Source: Robinsoniella peoriensis (GTDB lineage: Bacteria; Bacillota; Clostridia; Lachnospirales; Lachnospiraceae). From it: a DNA stretch of 64,000 bases. Position 1 is the stretch's first letter. Each line of letters opens with the position of its first letter. The stretch lies in contig NZ_JTGN01000017.1 of NCBI RefSeq assembly GCF_000797495.1, positions 62,001 through 126,000 on the forward strand, in the 5' to 3' direction. A program made the position numbers and the translations under genes. Of the stretch, positions 1-7,713 are shown piece by piece. The notes beneath the pieces are model-generated. The model saw only the letters and a program-made list of their open reading frames with translations, was not told the DNA's origin and did no database searches.

Positions 1-1463
1 TAGGATATCGTTACTTTGAGACGTTTGATAAGCCGGTAGCATTTCCGTTTGGGTTTGGACTGTCGTATACAAGTTTTGATATAGAAGCGGTCATGCATGA
101 TGATGGAGTCGTACAAGTAACAGTGAAGAATACCGGAGCAGTGAAAGGAAAAGAAGTGGTGCAGGTCTATGCTGCCATTCCGGAAGGCAGGCTGGACCAG
201 CCGTCGCTCCGGCTGGTCGGATTTGTGAAGACAGATGACCTGGAGCCGGGGGCTAAGCAGGAACTGGCAATCAATATCGACAAAAAGAATCTCGCATCCT
301 TTTGTGAAGAAATGGCCAGTTGGATCATGGAAGCAGGAATCTATGAGTTTTTTGCCGGAAATTCCATAAAATCACTGACAAGCTGTGGAACTATTGTGGT
401 CAGAACAGAGGAAGTGCTGTATAAATCAGAAAACCTGATGAAACTTCCGGTAGAAATGGATGTCTTTTCAAAGCGGAAGAATAATTTTCCGACGGGATTG
501 TATTCCGGAATTAAAGAGAATGTAATAGAGCTTACCCCTAAATCAGCAAGAAAATCATATAAAGAAGAGAATACCGGATTTGACGATTTTGTTGACCGGT
601 TGTCGATAGAGGAATTAGCCCGTCTCAGCGTCTGTGCTTCCCATGGCTGGGGAATGCACGAAAAAGGAGAGGCAGGCAGGATTTACCGTCTGGAAGGTTA
701 TGATATGCCTGACTATGTAGTGGCTGACGGGAATAACGGTGTGAATGTCAAGAAAAAGAATATTGGTATGCCTTGCAGTAATACGGTATGTGCGACATGG
801 AATACGAAGCTTGCTTATGAAGTCGGGGCAGTGATTGCAGAAGAAGCCAAAGAACACGATATTCAGATGATCCTGGCACCAGCCATGAATATTCACCGGA
901 ATCCCCTAAATGGCAGACATCCGGAATATTTCAGTGAGGATCCTTATCTGGCTGGTATCATGGCTGGACATCAGAGTAAAGGGTTAGAAGAGAATGGCGT
1001 GTCAAGTTGTATCAAGCATGTGATTGGTAATAACTGTGAAGCCAGCCGGAAGCGGAATCAAAGTATGATTCCGGAGCGGGCGCTTCGGGAAATCTATCTG
1101 AAAGTATTCGAGATTTCGATATCTGTTCATAATCCCGATTCCCTGATGACTGGCTATAATGCAGTGAATGGCTGCTTCACAGGGGCAGACGAAGAGATGC
1201 TGCAGGGAATATTCCGGCGGGAGTTCGGATTTGACGGGTTTGTGATGACGGACTGGAGCGCCTATGATACTTCTGGTGTGGTAGAGCCGGTGCAGGCTGG
1301 GAATGCCTGGATGACACCGGGAACAGCAGATGATACATATGTGGCTCCAATAATAGAAGGAGTAAAGAAAGGTGACATTGATTTAGAGCGATTAAGAGCG
1401 AACGTAAGGTCGATGCTCAGAGTGGTACAGAAGAGAACCGGAAAAGATATGGGTGTGAAATAA
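1..1463 (+). CDS. Glycoside hydrolase family 3 (beta-glucosidase-like), permuted domain order, 5' partial
   Basis: The reading frame is open from the first bases (codons start at position 3), so the true start lies upstream. The visible part begins with the end of a GH3 C-terminal domain (PFGFGLSYTSF), then a fibronectin-III-like domain (VKNTG..GKEVVQVY), and only afterwards the GH3 N-terminal TIM barrel. The barrel carries the substrate-loop motif HPEYFSEDP, the KH pair in CIKHVIGN, and the nucleophile Asp in FVMTDW (GAC at 1251-1253). Canonical GH3 enzymes have barrel first and Fn3 last, so this is the inverted architecture known from some rumen and gut Firmicutes. It probably releases terminal beta-linked glucose or xylose from oligosaccharides. 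No signal peptide can be judged. It heads a plus-strand glycan cluster. Substrate is not predictable from sequence alone. Confidence 0.9.
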   Translation, partial: GYRYFETFDKPVAFPFGFGLSYTSFDIEAVMHDDGVVQVTVKNTGAVKGKEVVQVYAAIPEGRLDQPSLRLVGFVKTDDLEPGAKQELAINIDKKNLASFCEEMASWIMEAGIYEFFAGNSIKSLTSCGTIVVRTEEVLYKSENLMKLPVEMDVFSKRKNNFPTGLYSGIKENVIELTPKSARKSYKEENTGFDDFVDRLSIEELARLSVCASHGWGMHEKGEAGRIYRLEGYDMPDYVVADGNNGVNVKKKNIGMPCSNTVCATWNTKLAYEVGAVIAEEAKEHDIQMILAPAMNIHRNPLNGRHPEYFSEDPYLAGIMAGHQSKGLEENGVSSCIKHVIGNNCEASRKRNQSMIPERALREIYLKVFEISISVHNPDSLMTGYNAVNGCFTGADEEMLQGIFRREFGFDGFVMTDWSAYDTSGVVEPVQAGNAWMTPGTADDTYVAPIIEGVKKGDIDLERLRANVRSMLRVVQKRTGKDMGVK

Positions 1464-1534
1464 GAATAAAAGACTAAATCTGTCTTCAGAGCAGGTATTA
1501 TAGATATCATGTATCGTACAAGGGAGGAATGAGA

Positions 1535-2644
1535 ATGCCGGCAATCAGTGTGTTAATGAAACCAGCTTCAGGGATGTGTAATATGACTTGTGCTTACTGC
1601 TTCTATTGTGATGAAAGTAGCAAGCGGGATCGGCAGTCTTATGGATTTATGGCAGAGGAGACACTAAAAAATGTCATTCGTAAAACAATGCCAAATGCAA
1701 CCGGATTGATTTCGTATGCATATCAGGGCGGAGAACCATCGCTGCGGGGGTTGGACTTTTTTGAAAAGGCAGTGTACTACCAGAACAAATATAACCACAA
1801 TGGTGTGAAGGTATATAATGCATTTCAAACGAATGGATTCGCCATGGATGAAGCGTGGTGCCGATTCTTTAAACAGCATCATTTTCTGGTAGGTCTGTCT
1901 GTAGATGGAACAAAGAGCACCCATGATCTATATCGCCATGACAAAGAAGGGAATGGGACCTATGAACGGGTTATAAATGCGGCTAGGCTCATGGATCAGC
2001 ATGGTCTCGATTATAATATTCTGACAGTTGTTAATAAAAACGTAGCAGCGCATATTACAGAAATCTATCAGGACTATAAAAGACGCGGATGGGGATATCA
2101 GCAATATATTGCCTGTCTGGATCCGCTGTATGAGGAGCATGGTAAAAATAAGTACTCTATCCTGCCAGAACATTACGGGAGATTCCTGACTGAGCTTTTT
2201 GAACTGTGGTATCAGGACTGGAAGCGGGGAAAAGCACCTTATATCAGACAATTTGATAACTATATCAGCATAATAAAGGGATATATTCCTGAGTCATGTG
2301 ACCAGAGGGGGACATGCGGCATACAGAATGTAATAGAAGCGGATGGAAGTGTATATCCCTGTGATTTTTATATGCTGGATGAATACTGTGTTGGAAATTT
2401 TAATACGAATCGATTTTCAGAAATAGAAGATAATCGAACTAAAATAGGATTTATAGAAGAATCTCGTAAGCTTAATCCGAAGTGCCGGGCATGCAGGCAC
2501 TACAAGCTCTGCAAGGGCGGCTGCCAGCGGCACAGGGATAGGAGCCCGGATAGTGATTATTATGAGAACTACTTTTGCGAAGGATATCAGCTGTTTTTTG
2601 AACAGTGTTATGGGAAACTGACAGAAGTGGTAGGCAGGACTTAG
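1535..2644 (+). CDS. Anaerobic sulfatase-maturating enzyme (radical SAM/SPASM)
   Basis: The N-terminus has the radical SAM CX3CX2C motif (Cys15, Cys19, Cys22) directly after MKPASGM, which is characteristic of anSME proteins. The C-terminal third has a SPASM-type cysteine set (CGIQNVIEADGSVYPC, later CRACRHYKLCKGGC) for two auxiliary Fe-S clusters. Enzymes of this family oxidise an active-site Cys or Ser of sulfatases to formylglycine in the cytoplasm. The length of 369 aa is normal. I choose ATG 1535 rather than 1529, because AGGGAGG at 1521-1527 is 7 nt from 1535 and only 1 nt from 1529. No sulfatase gene lies in this window, so the client is either elsewhere in the genome or upstream. A related SPASM peptide maturase is the main alternative. 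Confidence 0.88.
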   Translation: MPAISVLMKPASGMCNMTCAYCFYCDESSKRDRQSYGFMAEETLKNVIRKTMPNATGLISYAYQGGEPSLRGLDFFEKAVYYQNKYNHNGVKVYNAFQTNGFAMDEAWCRFFKQHHFLVGLSVDGTKSTHDLYRHDKEGNGTYERVINAARLMDQHGLDYNILTVVNKNVAAHITEIYQDYKRRGWGYQQYIACLDPLYEEHGKNKYSILPEHYGRFLTELFELWYQDWKRGKAPYIRQFDNYISIIKGYIPESCDQRGTCGIQNVIEADGSVYPCDFYMLDEYCVGNFNTNRFSEIEDNRTKIGFIEESRKLNPKCRACRHYKLCKGGCQRHRDRSPDSDYYENYFCEGYQLFFEQCYGKLTEVVGRT

Positions 2645-2646
2645 CT

Positions 2647-3365
2647 ATGACTTATATAATAATTGTAATTGAGTGCTTTCTGGCATCGGCAGCAGGCTCT
2701 ATCTGCGGAATAGGCGGTGGAGTTATTATCAAACTGGTTCTGGATGCAACAGGGACGATGCATGTAACGACGATATCGTTTTTATCAGGCTGTACTGTAT
2801 TGTCGATGTCAGTGGTTTCTTTATATAAGAACTTAACAACCAGACAGGACTTCCGGTTTGATAAATCCTTTGTTGCAATCATAGCAGCGGGCGGAGTCGC
2901 AGCAAACAGGCTTTTGTGCTGATGCTCTTAACCATAGGGACTCTGATTTATACGCTTTTAAAAGACCGGATCACTACGAGAAGGACAGAGCACCGCATGA
3001 TTATTTTTATCATTGGGGGGTGTCTGGGAATGATGTCAGCGTTTCTTGGAATCGGTGGAGGACCAGTAAATCTGGTCGTATTATATTATTTATTCTCTAT
3101 GAAAACAAAGGAAGCTGCTGCCTACTCTATTTATGTCATTATGTTTTCGCAGATTTCCAATATACTTAGTACGATAGTTCAGAATCGTGTGCCTGATTTT
3201 TCGCCAGTTATGTTATGTTTGATGATCGGCTGTGGGATTCTGGGAGGGTTAGCTGGAAGTAGTTTTAATAAAAAATTAAAAGACAAGACAGTCGAGCAGT
3301 TGTTTGTCTGGCTGATGACTGTGATTATATGCATCAATATATTTAACATAATTTATTATATGTGA
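2647..3365 (+). pseudogene. TSUP (TauE/SafE) family permease, frameshifted
   Basis: Two reading frames together make one TSUP transporter. The first half (ATG 2647, 2 nt after the maturase stop) has the first glycine-rich TSUP repeat (SICGIGGGVIIKLVL) and ends at a stop at 2920-2922. The second half has the matching repeat (MSAFLGIGGGPVNL) and runs to 3365. In the second frame, residues KQAFVLMLLT can be read from about 2904, before the annotated ATG at 2916, so the break lies near 2895-2905. There a few residues also seem missing, consistent with a small deletion that is not a multiple of three. The family exports sulfite, sulfoacetate or other anions. Position beside a sulfatase maturase suggests sulfite or organosulfur handling. 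A sequencing error is possible. Confidence 0.78.
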
Positions 3366-3385
3366 ATCAGAAGGAGGAAGAAGGA

Positions 3386-5884
3386 ATGATTAAAAGACTA
3401 TGGAACCGTGACTGGATTATGGCAAAGCCGGGTGAGAATCCGATGATGGCAGCCATGATGGGAAGCACAGCAGATGTGGAGAAGCTCACGCTGCCGCATG
3501 ATGCAATGATTCATGAACAACGGACAGAGGATACTAAAAATAAACATCAGACAGGGTTTTATCCCGGTGGCTGCTATATCTATACGAAGACATTTGAAGT
3601 ACCCGTTGAGTGGAGTGAGAAAATGATTTCCATTGAGTTTGAAGGAGTGTATGAACATGCGAGCGTGTACATCAATGGCGATTATGCCGGCGGCTGCCCG
3701 AATGGGTATCGCGGCTTTACTGTCTGCACCGATGATTTCCTAAACTATGGAACAGACAATGTAATGACTGTGATTGCTAATAATTCGGCGGAAGAAAATA
3801 GCAGATGGTATACCGGCAGCGGTATATACCGGGATGTTTATCTGTTGGAAGCTGAACCGCTTCATGTGAAGGCAGACAGTATCCGGATCAGAACGCCGGA
3901 AATCGAAGCGGATCTGGCAACGGTTGAAGTGAGCATGGATCTGGTGAATATGGAACGGGTCAGGAAAAAGACGAAGGTTGTGGTTATGCTGGAGAATCAG
4001 GACGGCGAAGAATGTGCAGCAGTAACGATACCAGTTACAATATTTGGTCAGGATGAACAGCATATTGCTTCCAGGATTCAATTGGAAAAGCCGGTGTTGT
4101 GGAGCACGGAAACGCCTGCCTTATATCATTGTGTGGTAAAGGTCTTAGCAGACGATACCTGTGTGGATGAAACCAGAGAAGTATTTGGTATTCGTAAGAT
4201 TTCGCTTAGTGCAAACAAGGGATTTCGTTTAAATGGTGAGGAAGTAAACCTTCGCGGTGCCTGTATTCATCATGACAATGGAGTTATCGGAGCAGCAACA
4301 TTTGAACGTGCCGAGGAAAGAAGAGTACAGCAGCTCAAAGCAGCTGGATTTAATTGTCTGAGAAGCTCTCATCATCCAATGAGCAAAGCGATGCTGCGGG
4401 CTTGTGACCGGGAGGGGATGCTGGTCTTAGATGAACTGTCCGATATGTGGACGCGGTCTAAAAACAATAACGATTATGCAAATCAGTTCCCGGATCATTG
4501 GGAAGAGGATGTGGAGGCCCTGGTAACAAAGGACTATAATCATCCTTCCGTTATCATGTATATTTCAGGCAATGAAATCCAGGAGGCTGCGACTGCAAAA
4601 GGTGCACAGCTAAATCGCTTGATAACCAGGAAGTTTCATACTCTGGATGATAGCCGTTATGTGACGGTTGCGATAAACGGGCTACTATCCTGTATGGATC
4701 ACATGGGAGAGATCATGTGTGATATTACAGGTATGACAATGGAAGAGATGATGCAGATGCAGGCACAGGCAGCACAGGAGCCGCAGTCGGATGCCGGGGC
4801 AGATGCGGCGAATGGCAGTACCGACTTGATGAAAGGACCGATGGCGGATGCTTTTGCGGCGAATCATATCGTGACAGAGCTGTTGGATGAATTTGCTTCG
4901 GTCACTGACCTGGTCGGCTATAATTACTTAACGGCGCGGCATGAGATGGAACATGATCTGTTTCCCCATAGAGTGATTCTTGGAACCGAGACATTACCCT
5001 CCGATCTGGTCCGGCTGTGGAACATTGTGAAAAATAATTCCCATGTAATAGGGGATATGACATGGACGGGATATGACTATATCGGAGAAGCTGGTTCCAG
5101 CTGTTTCTATTATGACGGGCGCCAGGGGTTCATGGCGAACTGGCCGATCAGTCTGTCGGGGATGGGCGATATAGATATCATTGGTAACCGCAGACCGATC
5201 AGTTATTTCCGGGAGATTGTGTATGGGCTCAGGAAGGAGCCATATATTGCGGTAGAACGTGTGAATCACTATGGAGAGAAACCAAATCAGAGTGCATGGC
5301 CGTGGAAGGATGAGCTGGAGAGCTGGACCTGGAAGGGTTATGAAGGAAAGGGTGCGGTGGTCAATGTTTATTCCGATGCGGATGAGGTAGAGCTGTTCCA
5401 GAATGGGGAGTCGCTGGGGCGAAAGAGTGCTGGTGAAGCACATGATTTTCATGTTTCTTTTGAAACTACATATAAATCAGGAATATTAGAGGCAGTGAAT
5501 TATCGAAATGGTACCGAGGCAGAGCGGACTATGCTAAAGTCAGCAAAAGAACCAACGGAACTCCATGTAGAAGCAGACCGGACGATGCTGAAGGCAGACG
5601 GTGCCGACCTGTCTTATCTCATGATTTCATTGAAGGACGAAGCGGGAGTGCAAAATCTGCAGACGGTCAGAGAAGTGACGGTGAGCGTTGAAGGAGCCGG
5701 AACATTGCAGGGCATGGGCAGCGCCGATCCGGCAACGGATAACAGTTATGATAATCATACATGGAAGCTATATGATGGTTATGTCCTGGCGGTGGTCAGA
5801 GCAGGGGTTGAGCCTGGCGAAATCCGGGTATCCGTCAGGACCGATGGGTGTGTAACGGAGGAAATAAAGTTAATAGCAGAATAA
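3386..5884 (+). CDS. Glycoside hydrolase family 2 protein
   Basis: Domains in order: a jelly-roll sugar-binding domain (about 1-170, with RWYTGSGIYRDVYL), an immunoglobulin-like domain (about 175-275), a TIM barrel (about 280-590) and C-terminal Ig-like domains ending at residue 832. The acid/base is Glu397 in ISGNEIQ and the nucleophile is probably Glu535 in ILGTET. NCLRSSHHPMS is the conserved start of the barrel. GH2 members act on beta-galactosides, beta-glucuronides, beta-mannosides or arabinosides; which one is not clear here. An unusual Met/Gln/Ala-rich stretch sits between the two catalytic residues (about 450-490). I use ATG 3386, since AAGGAGG at 3371-3377 is 8 nt upstream; the in-frame GTG at 3362 has no such site. 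No signal peptide, so cytoplasmic action is likely. Confidence 0.9.
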   Translation: MIKRLWNRDWIMAKPGENPMMAAMMGSTADVEKLTLPHDAMIHEQRTEDTKNKHQTGFYPGGCYIYTKTFEVPVEWSEKMISIEFEGVYEHASVYINGDYAGGCPNGYRGFTVCTDDFLNYGTDNVMTVIANNSAEENSRWYTGSGIYRDVYLLEAEPLHVKADSIRIRTPEIEADLATVEVSMDLVNMERVRKKTKVVVMLENQDGEECAAVTIPVTIFGQDEQHIASRIQLEKPVLWSTETPALYHCVVKVLADDTCVDETREVFGIRKISLSANKGFRLNGEEVNLRGACIHHDNGVIGAATFERAEERRVQQLKAAGFNCLRSSHHPMSKAMLRACDREGMLVLDELSDMWTRSKNNNDYANQFPDHWEEDVEALVTKDYNHPSVIMYISGNEIQEAATAKGAQLNRLITRKFHTLDDSRYVTVAINGLLSCMDHMGEIMCDITGMTMEEMMQMQAQAAQEPQSDAGADAANGSTDLMKGPMADAFAANHIVTELLDEFASVTDLVGYNYLTARHEMEHDLFPHRVILGTETLPSDLVRLWNIVKNNSHVIGDMTWTGYDYIGEAGSSCFYYDGRQGFMANWPISLSGMGDIDIIGNRRPISYFREIVYGLRKEPYIAVERVNHYGEKPNQSAWPWKDELESWTWKGYEGKGAVVNVYSDADEVELFQNGESLGRKSAGEAHDFHVSFETTYKSGILEAVNYRNGTEAERTMLKSAKEPTELHVEADRTMLKADGADLSYLMISLKDEAGVQNLQTVREVTVSVEGAGTLQGMGSADPATDNSYDNHTWKLYDGYVLAVVRAGVEPGEIRVSVRTDGCVTEEIKLIAE

Positions 5885-5913
5885 GGGGTTTTTTTCGCAG
5901 AGGAGGCTTTTCA

Positions 5914-7713
5914 ATGAAATATATATGTAATCCAATGAATATCGAATATAAATATCAGTTTGTCGAAGCGCGGACAGGGCTGGAGATTCTGCGCGAAGCA
6001 GCTGATCCGTCGATGGTTCTTTTTGAGGGGAAGTATTATCTCTTCCCCTCAATGGCAGCAGGATTCTTCACAAGCGACGATCTGGTGTCATGGGAGCATC
6101 ATCCGCTGTGCGATATTCCGGTCTATGATTATGCTCCGGATGTCCGTGTGGTTGGTGACTATCTGTATTTTTCCGCATCAAACGCGCAGAATGGCTCCTT
6201 TTACCGAAGTAAGGACCCGATTCATGGGAATTTTGAGGAAATAAAAGGAACCTTTCCTTTCTGGGATCCGAATCTGTTTGCAGATGATGACGGACGGCTT
6301 TATTTCTACTGGGGTTGCTCCAATGTGACACCGATTTATGGAGTGGAACTCAATCCGGAAGGTATGACGCCGATTGGCGGACCAGTTGGGCTGGTCACGG
6401 TCAATGATAAAGACCATGGATATGAGAGAAATGGTGAGAATCACATTCCGGTGGAGACAGAAGAAGAAACAGAGGCAAAAATCAGTCACTATCTGGCAAA
6501 TAATCCAGGCATTCCAGAGGAACATCATGAGGTGGTTCGCCGTTATATGCAGCCGACACCGTTTCTGGAAGGCCCTTGGATGGATAAGTATGAAGGTAAA
6601 TATTATCTGCAGTATGCTATCCCGAATACAGAATACAATGTGTACGGCGACGGGGTATATGTATCAGATAATCCATTGGGACCTTTTGAACCGGCCAAAA
6701 ACAACCCATACTCTTACAAACCGGGAGGATTTGTCACCGGTGCAGGACATGGCTCTACGATGAAAGACCGTAACGGCAATATCTGGCATATCGCATCGGC
6801 ACGTGTTAGCGTAAACAGTAATTTTGAGCGGCGCTTAGGGCTGTGGCCGGCCGGCTTTGATGAAGCGGGAGAATTGTTTTGTAATCAGAGATACGGTGAC
6901 TGGCCGGTGAAAGCCCCAGATGCGGCGCTGGACCCGTGGGCAGAGCCGGAGTGGATGTTGCTATCCTATGGTAAGCCTGCTTCTGCATCCAGTTGCGTGG
7001 ACGGAAAAGAGCCTTCAAAGGCTGTCGATGAGAATATGCAGACATGGTGGCGGGCAGCCCGTCCGGACCGCGGGGGATGGCTGGAAGTTGATCTGGAGGG
7101 AATATACGATGTGAGTGCGATCCAGATTAACTTTGCAGATGATAAGCCGGATGCGCAGGTTCCAGAAGGAACTGTGATGCAGGGAGAACCGGACCGTCGT
7201 TATATCGATACGAGGAAGCATTATACGAGATGGCTTCTGGAAGGTTCGGAAGATGGAAAAGTGTACTTTGTGATAGCGGATAAATCAGAAGCAGAGACAG
7301 ATTTATCGCATGATCTGGTGGTAGTAGAGAATGCGGTGAAAGCCAGATATATCAGATGTACCGTGAAGGAACTACCGTTTGATCAGACGCCGTGTATTTC
7401 CGGTCTGCGTATATTCGGCAGAGGTATCGGAGAAAAGCCATCTATGGCAGCAGATGTACAGACAGATTTTGCTACAGAACTGGATCTGCATGTGAAATGG
7501 ACTGGCAGACGAGCAACAGGTCACGTCGTACTCTGGGGATATGCACCCGATAAACTGTATCACAGTTATATGGTGTATGGCCAAAATGAAGTTACAATAG
7601 GAGCATTGATAAAAGGACAGCCGTTATATATCCGGGTGGATTCTTTTAATGAGAATGGTATTACCGAGGGACAGGTGATCCCGGTAAGGATCTTTGGGGA
7701 GGAAACAGTATGA
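5914..7713 (+). CDS. Glycoside hydrolase family 43 with C-terminal CBM32 and Fn3-like domains
   Basis: The N-terminal five-bladed propeller carries a complete GH43 triad: base Asp31 (AADPSM), pKa-modulating Asp118 (FWDPNLF) and acid Glu219 (FLEGPW). YAPDV at 73-77 is also typical. An F5/8-type (CBM32) module follows from about residue 350, with WWRAARPDRGGWLEVDL, and a small Fn3-like domain ends the protein. GH43 enzymes are usually beta-xylosidases, alpha-L-arabinofuranosidases or galactan-degrading enzymes. ATG 5914 has AGGAGG at 5901-5906, 7 nt away; upstream in-frame codons overlap the GH2 gene and lack a ribosome site. No signal peptide is seen. The stop overlaps the next start (ATGA), which implies translational coupling to the GH3 gene. 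Confidence 0.9.
   Translation: MKYICNPMNIEYKYQFVEARTGLEILREAADPSMVLFEGKYYLFPSMAAGFFTSDDLVSWEHHPLCDIPVYDYAPDVRVVGDYLYFSASNAQNGSFYRSKDPIHGNFEEIKGTFPFWDPNLFADDDGRLYFYWGCSNVTPIYGVELNPEGMTPIGGPVGLVTVNDKDHGYERNGENHIPVETEEETEAKISHYLANNPGIPEEHHEVVRRYMQPTPFLEGPWMDKYEGKYYLQYAIPNTEYNVYGDGVYVSDNPLGPFEPAKNNPYSYKPGGFVTGAGHGSTMKDRNGNIWHIASARVSVNSNFERRLGLWPAGFDEAGELFCNQRYGDWPVKAPDAALDPWAEPEWMLLSYGKPASASSCVDGKEPSKAVDENMQTWWRAARPDRGGWLEVDLEGIYDVSAIQINFADDKPDAQVPEGTVMQGEPDRRYIDTRKHYTRWLLEGSEDGKVYFVIADKSEAETDLSHDLVVVENAVKARYIRCTVKELPFDQTPCISGLRIFGRGIGEKPSMAADVQTDFATELDLHVKWTGRRATGHVVLWGYAPDKLYHSYMVYGQNEVTIGALIKGQPLYIRVDSFNENGITEGQVIPVRIFGEETV

Noticed and set aside
2605..2646. Upstream extension of the TSUP frame to 2605
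   Set aside because: It would overlap the maturase by 40 nt without a ribosome site; ATG 2647 fits better.
5960..6763. Alternative plus- and minus-strand frames inside the GH43 gene
   Set aside because: The GH43 frame has a full catalytic triad and good start; the others are shadows.
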